Shown here piece after piece: positions 33,352 through 42,820 of a stretch of 64,000 nt of DNA. The translations under genes were made by a program, and so were the position numbers. Under the pieces are notes generated by a model. It did no database searches, had not been told where the DNA came from, and saw only the letters and a program-made list of their open reading frames with translations. The stretch comes from Tulasnella sp. 424 (lineage: Eukaryota; Basidiomycota; Agaricomycetes; Cantharellales; Tulasnellaceae). Positions within the stretch are counted from its first letter, which is position 1, and every line of letters begins with the position of its first letter. Location of the stretch: the NCBI GenBank assembly GCA_019633425.1, contig WSUB01000053.1:1-64000 (forward strand), written 5' to 3'.

Positions 33352-33999
33352 TTAGACAAATGATTCGGTTAGAAAGAACTGCCAAAGTTGGCTAGAGTGT
33401 ACTCCATACAGGTAACAGATAGGTACTACCCTAGCGGCGGTTTCCAGCCATAATGCAATTGGCATCTCAGCGACAACGTCAGGAAATCACTACTAATGCT
33501 AATTCCACTCCTCTATCTCAAGAATGCTCTCGTTGTTATAGTTTTTCCTCTGGCTGTCCTTGGTGCCTAATTTCAAGATCTCGTGCCCAAGCTCAAGTTC
33601 CGAGGCATTGCTTTTAGCAGTGACAATGCTCCCGCCGTCTCAATGCAGTAGCTCCCGTGACGCTCATCCATGGACTGCTTTGCGGTTTCCGAAGCCCTGC
33701 CTCCTCTTCACCTAACCAATACATTGTGTCGTTGAAGCTGCGGATCGACGGAACTTCGATTTCCCCCAGTCTAAGTATGTTGTACGCGAGAGTAGCCCTG
33801 AAGAAGGTCCGGATCCAGCAGTTGATGTAAGCCTCACCACGGAAATTCCTTGATGTTCGACAGTGATTTGGCATCCGAACGCCCACCCGAGAGAGTGGGG
33901 TCGATCCTTTTCAAGATGGCGTGGGAACTGGGGATGTTAGGGTCGCAAAGAAGAGCTCGGAAGGGTCTTCAAGTTGATGAAGGAAAGAGCAGAAACTCA

Positions 34000-34145
34000 A
34001 TCCTGACCTAGAATTAAGGCGGATGAAGTCTATCTACACGGAGCGTGGATATGCTAAAGTGTGTTCTGGGGTTGGTGATGGGGTTGAACCGTGTATCCGA
34101 ATGGCGATTATTACGATGATGGAGGGTATGGGGATGGGGTCTAGC
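34000..34145 (+). pseudogene. BRF1 3'-end fragment 5 (block D2)
   Basis: CTGACCTAGAATTAAGG, GTCTATCTACACGGAG and GGCGATTATTACGATGATGG match the BRF1 C-terminal codons. The frame is broken by indels. Its presence in both D copies shows it preceded the D duplication. Confidence 0.8.
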
Positions 34146-34508
34146 TGGGGATGCGACACTCACACTTGACACCTCGTTCGTTATGTTCGGTTCTTGATAC
34201 GCTGGGTTCGTGTAGATTAGTAGTTTCGTTCGACGAGTTTACCTTTTTGAGAGTGTCCAGGGATAAGGACGGGGCGGAATGTAGGATGAACATGCCCCAT
34301 CACTCGAAAGACCGTGTTCCAGCAAAGCCGCTCATTTCGCCTGAAAGAGAGTAGAAAACAACAAGCAAATTGATAAGAAACTCGGGAGACATACACTCCG
34401 GAGAGATTACGCAAGAAATGAGATTTCGCAGCCAAGAAACAGGGGGTTTTCCTTCGTCCAACTGATATCCGCGACCGACAACTCCAAGACGAAGTGCAAG
34501 GTATGGGT

Positions 34509-35547
34509 TTACTCGAACGCATTCCCGTCCATCCTGACGCCAAAGTTCTGCTTGACGTCAAGACCCAACAACTTCATCTTTCCAACCTGAGCACGTTCGT
34601 TCTGAACTCTCCTGAGCTCCATCAACTGCTCCCGATTCAAGTACGTCTCGCTGTCGTCGGTCTTGACTTTTCTCGCCGTCTTCGCCTTGTGAGCGTCCAA
34701 ATCCGCTTTCGCGTCGTAGCCGAGATCGTCTGGGGGTAACGTTTCTCCTGCCCGAACGGCGTCCATGCGTCGCTCGAACGCCTCGAGAGCGTAGTACTTT
34801 TCGTGCGGTAAAGTAGCGGTGTTGTAATCCTCCATGTATGAGTTGAAATGCTTTTTGAGTTGGGATTTGGAGAGGGTTTCGGGGTTGAGCATCTTTTCTT
34901 CGAGGAGCCAGGCGTGGAATTCTTGTTCTTTATTGAACATGCTGCGGTGGTGAGGAGGTAGGAGATTTGGGTAAGGAACTGCGACGATATCTGTTAGAGT
35001 AAAGGAACATACTCTGATTCGGTAATGGTGCCATATTTGCCCCAAGTGGTGACTGGGCCGGAGGAGCTGCCGTGCTTAGACTGGCGTGGTGCGTTAGTCC
35101 GACGTTCCCAACAGTGCCAGCAAGTAAGTACTTTACCTTCTTATCTTTCTTATGCTTCTTCTTCTTCTTATCTCTATCCCTGCTCCGACTCCGACTCCGA
35201 CTCCTGCTCCGGCTGCGACTCCTTCGCTTCTTGCGATCTCGATGATGTCTCTCCTTGCCCTTATCCTTCTTCCGCCTTCGCCGGCTATCGGATGATGATG
35301 CTGAGAGACTCCGAGAGCGTGAGCGAGATCGTGAGCGCCGCCGTCTTGAGCTTCGGTGGGGAGAACGGGAGTACGAGCGATCCCGGCGAGGTTTTGGTGA
35401 TGCGGAGCGACGTCGGCGTGGAGAACGGGAACGAGACTCTCGATGACGAGGTCTGTGCTCCCGTTCTTTCTCCTTGCCCTTGCCTCTATCTCCTCGTTCG
35501 GCACTTCTTGACCTTGACCTTGATCGTCCTCGCTGGTCGGCGTCCAT
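34509..35547 (-). CDS. RS-rich nuclear protein, SCI1-like
   Basis: Three exons (35137-35547, 35013-35080, 34509-34941) join in frame to 303 aa. The first about 135 residues are an arginine/serine-rich region with many SRSRSR runs, ending in a lysine-rich HKKDKK stretch. The second half is a conserved domain: WGKYGTITESD, MFNKEQEFHAWLLEEK, LSKSQLKKHF, LPHEKYYALEAFERRMD, LPPDDLGYDAKAD and KMKLLGLDVKQNFG. The ESD-x-EF-x-WL-EEK pattern resembles plant style cell-cycle inhibitor 1 (SCI1) and its fungal relatives, which are nuclear; a link to splicing is suggested by the RS region only. The start is the ATG of MDADQRGRSRS, in frame with the whole RS region. The dead duplicate is at 28602-29640. Confidence 0.8.
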
Positions 35548-36022
35548 GGTGGCTATTGCTACTGCTGGAGACTGCCGGCAGTCAAAGATTTGATGGTCGG
35601 GGTGAAAAGGTAGAATGTTTGTTCCTGGGATCGAATGTTCGTTTCCAGAGCCGTCGTCAAGCGTCAGCAGCTTCCCGACTTCTCCCCTTCTCTCTTTTTC
35701 CTCTCTCTCCCATCACCTCCCGCAGTCACATCCTCCTCCCCCGTCGCTTCGTCGCACTCGCGAGCGGTTCATCGCCAGCCTCCCAAAGAGTTCCAGCAGG
35801 ACTGAGTCATCACTACAGCAGCGACTTGCTCCTAGCGTCAAAACTCAACGGTTGATCCCGCTCTCTCTTCCAACTCCCGAAGCCTCGGTCTCGTCTTGAA
35901 TTTTCCCCTCCTTTTGCCATCCCGACCCGTGACAACTTTCAACGCAAACCAGACTGTCTTTTACGCTCTACTACACTCGTTCCAACAACACTCACTGTAG
36001 CCAACAGAAAACCTCTACCAAG

Positions 36023-37951
36023 ATGACGTTCGACTCTACCCACGACGCTGCAAGCCACCCAGCGCACCTTGCCCACAAGAAGAAGATGGCTGTTGTCCGT
36101 GCCTGTAAGTGGTCGCAACGCTAGGGCGTTTGAAATATAATTGATCCGGAGGTTATCCCAGCGTGCGCAAACGGCTTGTACCTTGCACCAAGCGCCAATA
36201 CAACTGTCGACTCGAGCAAGCCCATGACAATTACATGGGACACTTCTTGCTTCAACCCCGCTCCCACCGCAATCGACATTTATATGACCGCCCCCCTCAA
36301 CGCCGACCCCAACATCCACTCCTGGACAAACATCGACTATGCCAAAGGCACCGTCAACGTTGACCTCAAGCCTAAATGGTGGAACTCGACCGCGCTCATC
36401 GCCATGCAGCTCAACGTCGTCCAGACCGGCACCCCCAGCTTCCTCACGGAATTCCCCGCTGCGCCAGTCTTCAACGTCACCTACGATGCCTCGGCTGCTG
36501 CAACCAACAGCCAAGTCGCGGCAGCTGCCAACACCGACGTCCCCGACTCGCCTTACACCTCCGTCAACAACGTCTACCACAGCGGAGGATTGAGCAAAGG
36601 CGCGCTTGCTGCTGCGGTTTTGATCCCCTTGCTTGTCGTCTTTGGTGCGTTGGGCGTCTACGTCAAGATCTCGCGTGCAAAGGAGGTTCAGAAGCGGCAA
36701 CGCTGGAGTCAGGCTGTCGACCAGCGCATGTCCACCATCACAGGCGATTGGAAGTCGATTACCCCTGCTGGAGCGAGTGCTGCTATTCGACAGAGCATGG
36801 CTCTCTCTGCTGCAGACCGCGGTACCAAGGCTTCCAGCTTCTTCGCTGGTTACGGACCCAACCCTGTCGGACGTCCTTCCAGCACGTTCAGTCACGGCGA
36901 ACCTGGTCAAGCTGGCCTTGGTGCTCGTTACGGCGGTGTTGGCCTCGGTGGTGCTATCGCTACTGCAGACGGTGCTGAAAGCGCTCCTATTCGTCGACCT
37001 CCTACTACCGCTTCCGATCCTTCCGCTCGCGTTTCTCGCGTTTCCTTCGCTGCCGACACCCGTCCTCCTCGTCCTTCGATGGGCGACTCTCTTCGCACCT
37101 CGGTTTACACCAACGGCACCTCGCGTGCTTCTCGCGCGTACCACCGTGCCACGGTCTACGACGATGAGGACGTTCCACCTGTTCCGAGCCGCATGGACGA
37201 GATGCAGCTCAGCCCTACTCAGACTGATGGTCCCGCTCCATTGACGCCACAAGAGATTAGGGCCAAGATTGGGGCTGATGCTTCGGCTCCCCGACCTAGC
37301 GTTGACGAGTTGATGAGGATGCCTGCCGTCAGCCGTGCGTATATTTTATGATCTAGCGCTGATGATAAAGAGTATTGACTGCTTCTGCCCATAACAGTAA
37401 TCCGCACTCAGGAAGGTTCTAACGAAATGGTTCTGCCCCCGGCCCCTCCCGCCCCCGTCGTCACCTACCCCGCCCTCCCCACCCCTGCACCCGCTCCCGC
37501 CCCTGCGCCTGTCCAATCCAACTTTGGCATGCCCACGCTCAACGATGCTCCCGCCGGCGCGATGTCCTCTCCCGACGAGATGCTCAAGGCCTACGCTATC
37601 TCCAAGAAGAAGTCTCTAAGCGCGACTCCCAAACGCGGAAACACCATCGAGACGACCACCAGCGCCAACGGCGGCATGAGGACGTTGTACGCTCCTCCCG
37701 AGGAGAGTCCCTATGATGAAGACGCCTACGGCGGATACGGAGACTCTTACTACGGAAACGGCAGCCACGGTCACACCGACTCGTACGCTGGTACGATCAG
37801 CGAGGAGGCGGTTGTTGCTAGCGCTACGCGCCGCGTCCCACCTGGTGAAGATAACAACCCATTCAGGAAGAGCATGGCTGTGAGCAGGGCTTTCACTGAT
37901 GCGAGCCATTACTCTGGATACGACGCTGAGGGCAGAGGCGAGGCTCGTTAA
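36023..37951 (+). CDS. Single-pass membrane protein, unrecognised family (intact copy)
   Basis: Three exons (36023-36104, 36162-37334, 37398-37951) give 602 aa. The N-terminal part (about residues 30-165) has the features of an extracellular domain: ANTTVDSS, ITWDTSCFNPAP, IHSWTNIDYAKGTVNVDL and FNVTYDASAAATN, with several Asn-X-Ser/Thr sites. A membrane segment GALAAAVLIPLLVVFGALGV is followed by basic KISRAKEVQKRQRW. The C-terminal ~400 residues are low-complexity Ser/Ala/Pro/Gly sequence with KASSFFAGYG, a PAPAPAPAPVQ tract and a GGYGDSYYGNGSHG segment. No clear signal peptide is seen with this start, so the true first exon may differ. Three broken copies follow at 46630, 53463 and 62556. 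Function is unknown; a wall- or surface-linked role would fit a type I topology but is inference. Confidence 0.75.
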
Positions 37952-38198
37952 GTGAACGAAACTGCGTTGGAAGCTTCGGAGTTATACTTTTTTTGTCATA
38001 TTAACCCTCATCACTAGCCGTTCGTTGCACAAACGTCGTCAATCCTTTTTCCCCCCCCCACCCCTACTCGGACACTCGCTCCACCATCCTTTCCCTTTCC
38101 CATCCTTTCCCCTCTTTTGTTTTCCCGCTGGTCGTTATTATACCCTTCCAGACCGTCCTCCGTCTCTCGACTGTTGTGTCACTTATTTCCCAGCATCC

Positions 38199-38295
38199 NN
38201 NNNNNNNNNNNNNNNNNNNNNNNNNNNNNNNNNNNNNNNNNNNNNNNNNNNNNNNNNNNNNNNNNNNNNNNNNNNNNNNNNNNNNNNNNNNNNNN
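38199..38295. other. Assembly gap (97 N) with duplicated flanks
   Basis: The 80 nt before the gap (38119-38198, starting GTTTTCCCGCTGGTCG and ending CAGCATCC) are repeated exactly after it (38296-38375). The paralogous 3' flank at about 48372-48455 has this segment only once. The contig ends therefore probably overlap and the gap is false. It falls in the 3' flank of the 602-aa gene, not in coding sequence. Confidence 0.9.
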
Positions 38296-38797
38296 GTTTT
38301 CCCGCTGGTCGTTATTATACCCTTCCAGACCGTCCTCCGTCTCTCGACTGTTGTGTCACTTATTTCCCAGCATCCACTTCCCGTCTTGCTTTTTTTAACC
38401 CTCTCTGTCTTTTGATCCAAATCAATGAGAGAGGGGTTTTGGAACTTTGGTTTCCTTCTTTATTGCTTCAAGTAAGATGCGTCTTCTTTTTATTGTCTGC
38501 CCGTTGTTCCCCCCAACCTTTGTGGCCGATTCTCTTTATTTTCCTTTCCTCAGCCTGCCTGCTCGTCTTCTCCTGGGAGTAGATCATCAGTTGTAATTAT
38601 TGTTGATAGAAATTCCCGTCCGCTCCTTATTTTCTGTTTTTATTACAGCCAACCTTTTTTTTTTTGAGTTCGTTAGCACGGGCGGAACCATACTTTGAAT
38701 CAACATAGGCTCTTCCGCACAACGCAAAGGTATCGAGCCGTGAGAAGGATTGTCCATCAGACCACTTTGCAATCACACACTCTTACCCACCTCTCTG

Positions 38798-41345
38798 ATG
38801 GCGGAGCCCTCACCACCGAGCGAGCAGACCTCCATCCTGGATCTATCTCATATTGCTGCGGCGATTTCTCCAGACCTTGCTTCAGATTTCGCCCGGCTTG
38901 CAGATTTCCCTGTTCCTGTCCCAGAATTAGCGCCCGTCGTTGAGCCATTAAAGAGGGTAGGTGAAGAAAGCCTGCGTCAAGCATCCCAGCCCTACCAGCT
39001 AGAAACGCGCTATACTTAACCGAGAACTATTCTGGCTTTAGATTGAAGCTTGGAGTCGAGAGCAAACATCGCACAGGTATGTACTAATCACTTCCAAATC
39101 CGGAAAATGAACCTGAGTTCACCCCCCAAAACCTCGTCGCAGAGACAGCTGTCGTAACCTGCTCCACAATGCTCTGAAACTCGTTGTTCTTATAAGCGAG
39201 CGGTCCCAAGGTAGACCAACGGATTCATCGGAACTCTCGCCGGCTATCGAACAGACCGTAGCGTGAGGGCTTCGGTCTCAATCCTGCTCTGGTACAGCCG
39301 ATCTAACCGAATTGCTAGCTCCATACTTGATATCAACGATCACATTGATATATGGGTGCATATTCCACATCGGATGTCTGTGAGTCTTGCCTCAATCGTG
39401 GGGTGGTGGGCCTAGGGAGTTATGGCACATGCTAATCGGCCTTATTCAAGTCGCGTTGGCAACCTACAATCGAGGCGACCATTACTGAGAACGAGTTACA
39501 TTTAAAGAGTTTTCTGGACCACCTTTCAGTACGTACTGTCTTTGATTGTATAAAGAAGTTGACGCCAATGCCCAAGTAGGGGGCAGTCGCCCTTCCAGAG
39601 GTTAGTCGCTTGTGCCAGAAACTCCATTTCTTAATATAATTACCTATTGTGGACCTGTAGGATGATAGTACGGCTACCAGCGAGAGGAGGGTAGAAGAGG
39701 GGCCGGTCGATCATTGGGTGCCGTGGGAGGACATGGAAGAACCCGCCCACGGGATTTCTCAGCCGGGCCTGAGTGGGATCGCAGAGAATAACCTAACCTC
39801 CGAAGTCCCTGAAACCACAGACAAGAAGGATGGCCAGCCTCCGGTACTTGATCATCGAACGTCCCACGGGTATGTCAAGCTACCCACCGTCATAGTTTCA
39901 CTTTCTTACATGTTGGATCTGTCTTATATAGGCATGAGGACGTGATCCCTAGCTTTGATGCTTTGCAACTCGATCACCCCGTAAATCAAGGATCTGGCGG
40001 TGTGGCAGATCTGGAGAAGTGGGCAAAGTTCGTCACGGCTGTTCCAGGACAACATGGCCGCTTTAAGATGAAGACTGGGTCAAGTCCTATCCATGGGGGC
40101 TTCAGCGATGTCTGGGAATGTGATGCGAAGTTCTCAGATGCGACGACCATTGCGGTAAGTGTTAGTGACGGGCAAGAAATCGTGCGTCTCTCAGTGCGTC
40201 TATTTGTCAAAACACCTGGATTTGGGCATCGAACAGGTCGCGGTAAAACAGTTTAGGGCAGTTCGTATAGATCGCGACGCCGACGAAAATACTGTACATG
40301 GCAAGTTGCTCAAGGTTCAGTGTAACTCTCTCCTTTGCCTGTCTCAGGAACCCTGCACTGAGAATCGATAACATAGCGCCTTACCAAGGAATTGGAAATC
40401 TGGATGGGTCTGAAGCATCCCAACATTACGCCTTTACTCGGGTTCGTTCTGCTGGGGGATTTGTGCACGATATCGCCCTGGTACTCGAACGGGAACGTGG
40501 CGAGTTACATCAATCAACATCCGGACGCCGATAGAATCAAGCTCGTGAGTGAGGGTGTAGTTCGCTTGAATTGAATTGAACCGAACAAGGCGGATGGCCT
40601 CTCCCTCTGTTTTTTTTTCTTCTTTTCAATTTAACAGGTGTCGGATGTTGCCTGTGGTCTCGCTTACCTGCACAATCTAGCTCTCCCAGTGATACACGGC
40701 GACATGAAACCTGTGGGTCGCGTTCCTTGTGCGAAGATTATGCACGAGTTGACTCGCTATATGGTCACCCTCTCCCAACAGGACAATGTTTTAATCGACG
40801 AGACCGGCGGTGCAGTTATTATCGACTTCGGTCTTAGTTCAATCATGGAAGACGAACCAACGTTAGCAACGTCATTTACTTCAGTGTCGTTGCAAGATGC
40901 CGGGAATGCAAGATGGATGGCACCGGAACTTATCATGGAAGCGACCTGCACTCGTTCGTTGTCCACAGATATATACAGTTTTGGTTGTGTGGCACTTTTC
41001 GTGAGTGGGCAGGAGAACGTGCTGTCCTGTTGTGTATCGTTTTTTACTCTTTCTTCCGCTTAGATTTACACAGGAGAGATCCCTTTCAAGGGTATTCCTT
41101 ACATCCAGATTTTCTACGCCTTGATTAAAGGTCGGAAACCCATCGCAAACCGTGACGACTATCCCGCCATCTCGTCTACCAATGCCGAGTGGTTTTACGG
41201 ACTATTGGTTTCGTGCTGGGATGCCGAACCAAGCTCTCGGCCGAGCATGTGGATTGTGGAGGAGAGAATGAGGTCAGGTGACACGACTGAGGGTCTTGAC
41301 GTGATAACGGCGCGACACCGTTCCAGTCGAGCTTTGCCTAAGTGA
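38798..41345 (+). CDS. Helical-domain protein kinase, cluster 1 kinase 1
   Basis: The start is MAEPSPPSEQTS at 38798. Short exons encode a helical domain (DLASDFARLADF, LAPVVEPLKR, IEAWSREQTSHR, CRNLLHNALKLVVLISERSQ, AIEQTVA, HIDIWVHIPHRM, ITENELHLKSFLDHLS) like fungal MLKL/HeLo N-terminal bundles. After a linker comes a TKL-like kinase with GGFSDVWE, VAVKQF (Lys codon 40246-40248), KELEIWMGLKHPNITPLLGF, HGDMKPDN (40695 on, catalytic Asp kept), DFG (40824-40832), RWMAPE and DIYSFG. All key residues are present, so it is probably active. A 42-nt linker exon that is open in clusters 2 and 3 has TAG here (TTGACGCCAATGCCCAAGTAG near 39560), so this exon must be skipped or the gene is broken. The final LPK is followed by TGA at 41343, but the AA|GTGAGC donor there joins in frame to kinase 2. 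Confidence 0.7.
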
Positions 41346-41411
41346 GCGCCGTAATCACTATGACTGTTTCTTACTTCAAATCGATTCTGAAAGCTGTTGT
41401 CTGCTTCCTAG

Positions 41412-42820
41412 GGCAACCTTGACCGCAATATCTGTCCGAGCCACTCCTTCTTTATCGCACCCCTCTGACTCTATCCTAATACCGGCGGTAGCACTACATT
41501 CACACACGTCTGCTTTCGCGCCGGTTGAAGGTCTGGACGGGGGAATTGTACAGTTTATCACAACGGTTCCAGGACAACACGGGCACTTTAAGGTTAAGAC
41601 TGGGTCAACTCCTATCTATGGAGGTTTCAGCGATGTCTGGGAATGCGTTGCAAAGTTTTCGGATGGGACGACCATTCCGGTAGGTGCCACAAGCAAGCAA
41701 TCATCCCTCGCTCATTTCCTCCATTTGTCAAAACGCTTCAATCTGTTCATTGGGCAGGTTGCAGTCAAAAAGCTTAGAGCAATTTGCTTAGCCCGTGATG
41801 AAGATGAAAATGCTGTAACCAGCAAGTTTGCCAAGGTTCGGTGTAACTGTCTCCTTCGCCCGTTTCAAGAACGTTCCGCTGAGAATAGCAATCGCAGCGG
41901 TTCACGAAAGAGTTGCAAACTTGGATGGGCATGATACATCCCAGTATTGCGCCTTTATTCGGGTTCGTTCAGCCGCCGGGGGATTTTTGCATGATATCGC
42001 CGTGGTACCCGAACGGGAATGTGGCGAGTTACATCGATCGACATCCAGAGGCCGATAGGATTAAACTTGTGAGTGAGAATATAGTTCGCTGTTAACTTGA
42101 CTGAACTGAACAGATTTGACCGCCCTTCCCTCTGTTTCTTAATTTAAAAGGTGTTGAATGTTGCCTGTGGTCTCGCCTACCTGCACAGCCGGGCCCCCCC
42201 AGTGATACACGGCAACATGATACCTGTGAATCGTATTTCTTGAGCGAATATCCTACACAAACTGACTCGTTATATAACGACTCGGTCCCAACAGGACAAT
42301 GTTTTAATCGACGAGACCGGCGGTGCAGTAATTATCGACTTCGGTCTCAGTTCAAGCATGGAAACCGAGCCAGCGTCAACAACTTCCTTTATTTCAGCGT
42401 CATTTCGAGATGCCGGGAATGTAAGATGGATGGCGCCGGAACTTCTAATAGAAGAAGGCTGCGCTCGTTCGTTGTCCACAGATATCTACAGTTTTGGCAG
42501 TGTGGCACTTTTCGTGAGTGGGCAGGAGAACGTGCTGTCCTGTTGTGTATCATTTTTTACTCTTTCTTCCGCTTAGATTTACGCAGGAGAGATCCCTTTC
42601 AAGGGTATTCCTTCCATCCGGATTATCTACGCCTTGATTCAAGGTCAGAAACCCGTCGCAAACCGTGACGACTATCCCGCCGTTTCGTCTGCCGATGCCG
42701 AGTGGTTTTACGAAGTATTGGTTTCGTGCTGGGATGACAACCCGAGCTCTCGACCGAGCATAGGGATTGTGGAGGAGCGAATGAGATTAGGTGACACGAT
42801 TGAAGGCAGTGACGTGATAA
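41412..42820 (+). CDS. Kinase domain 2 of cluster 1 (probable pseudokinase)
   Basis: It has no helical domain of its own. The exon at 41412 joins in frame to kinase 1 through an intron ending TTCCTAG, and a short Ser/Thr linker (LSHPSDS) leads into the second kinase: GGFSDVWE, VAVKKLR, KELQTWMGMIHPSIAPLFGF, HGNMIPDN (42208 on), DFG (42337-42345), RWMAPE and DIYSFG. The catalytic Asp is Asn and the following Lys is Ile, so phosphotransfer should be lost or very weak while nucleotide binding may remain. Without a break the frame runs on from VITAQPRRQTSLVQ into the second helical domain, so this looks like the middle part of a three-kinase protein. Exons and introns match kinase 1 position by position. 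Confidence 0.65.

Larger units (their letters stand above)
33470..35800. repeat. Duplicated block D, copy 2 (functional)
   Basis: Partner of 27520-29860. It contains a BRF1 3' fragment at about 34000-34145 (CGGATGAAG...TCTACACGGAG and GGCGATTATTACGATGATGG) and the intact SCI1-like gene. Confidence 0.85.

Noticed and set aside
35025..35855. 276-codon plus-strand frame rich in Ser/Asp
   Set aside because: Antisense to the RS-rich exon of the SCI1-like gene; its composition mirrors the SR repeats.
35939..37252. 437-codon minus-strand open frame
   Set aside because: It lies exactly antisense to the spliced 602-aa gene; the plus strand has matching introns, paralogues and a membrane segment, so this frame is a codon-bias shadow.
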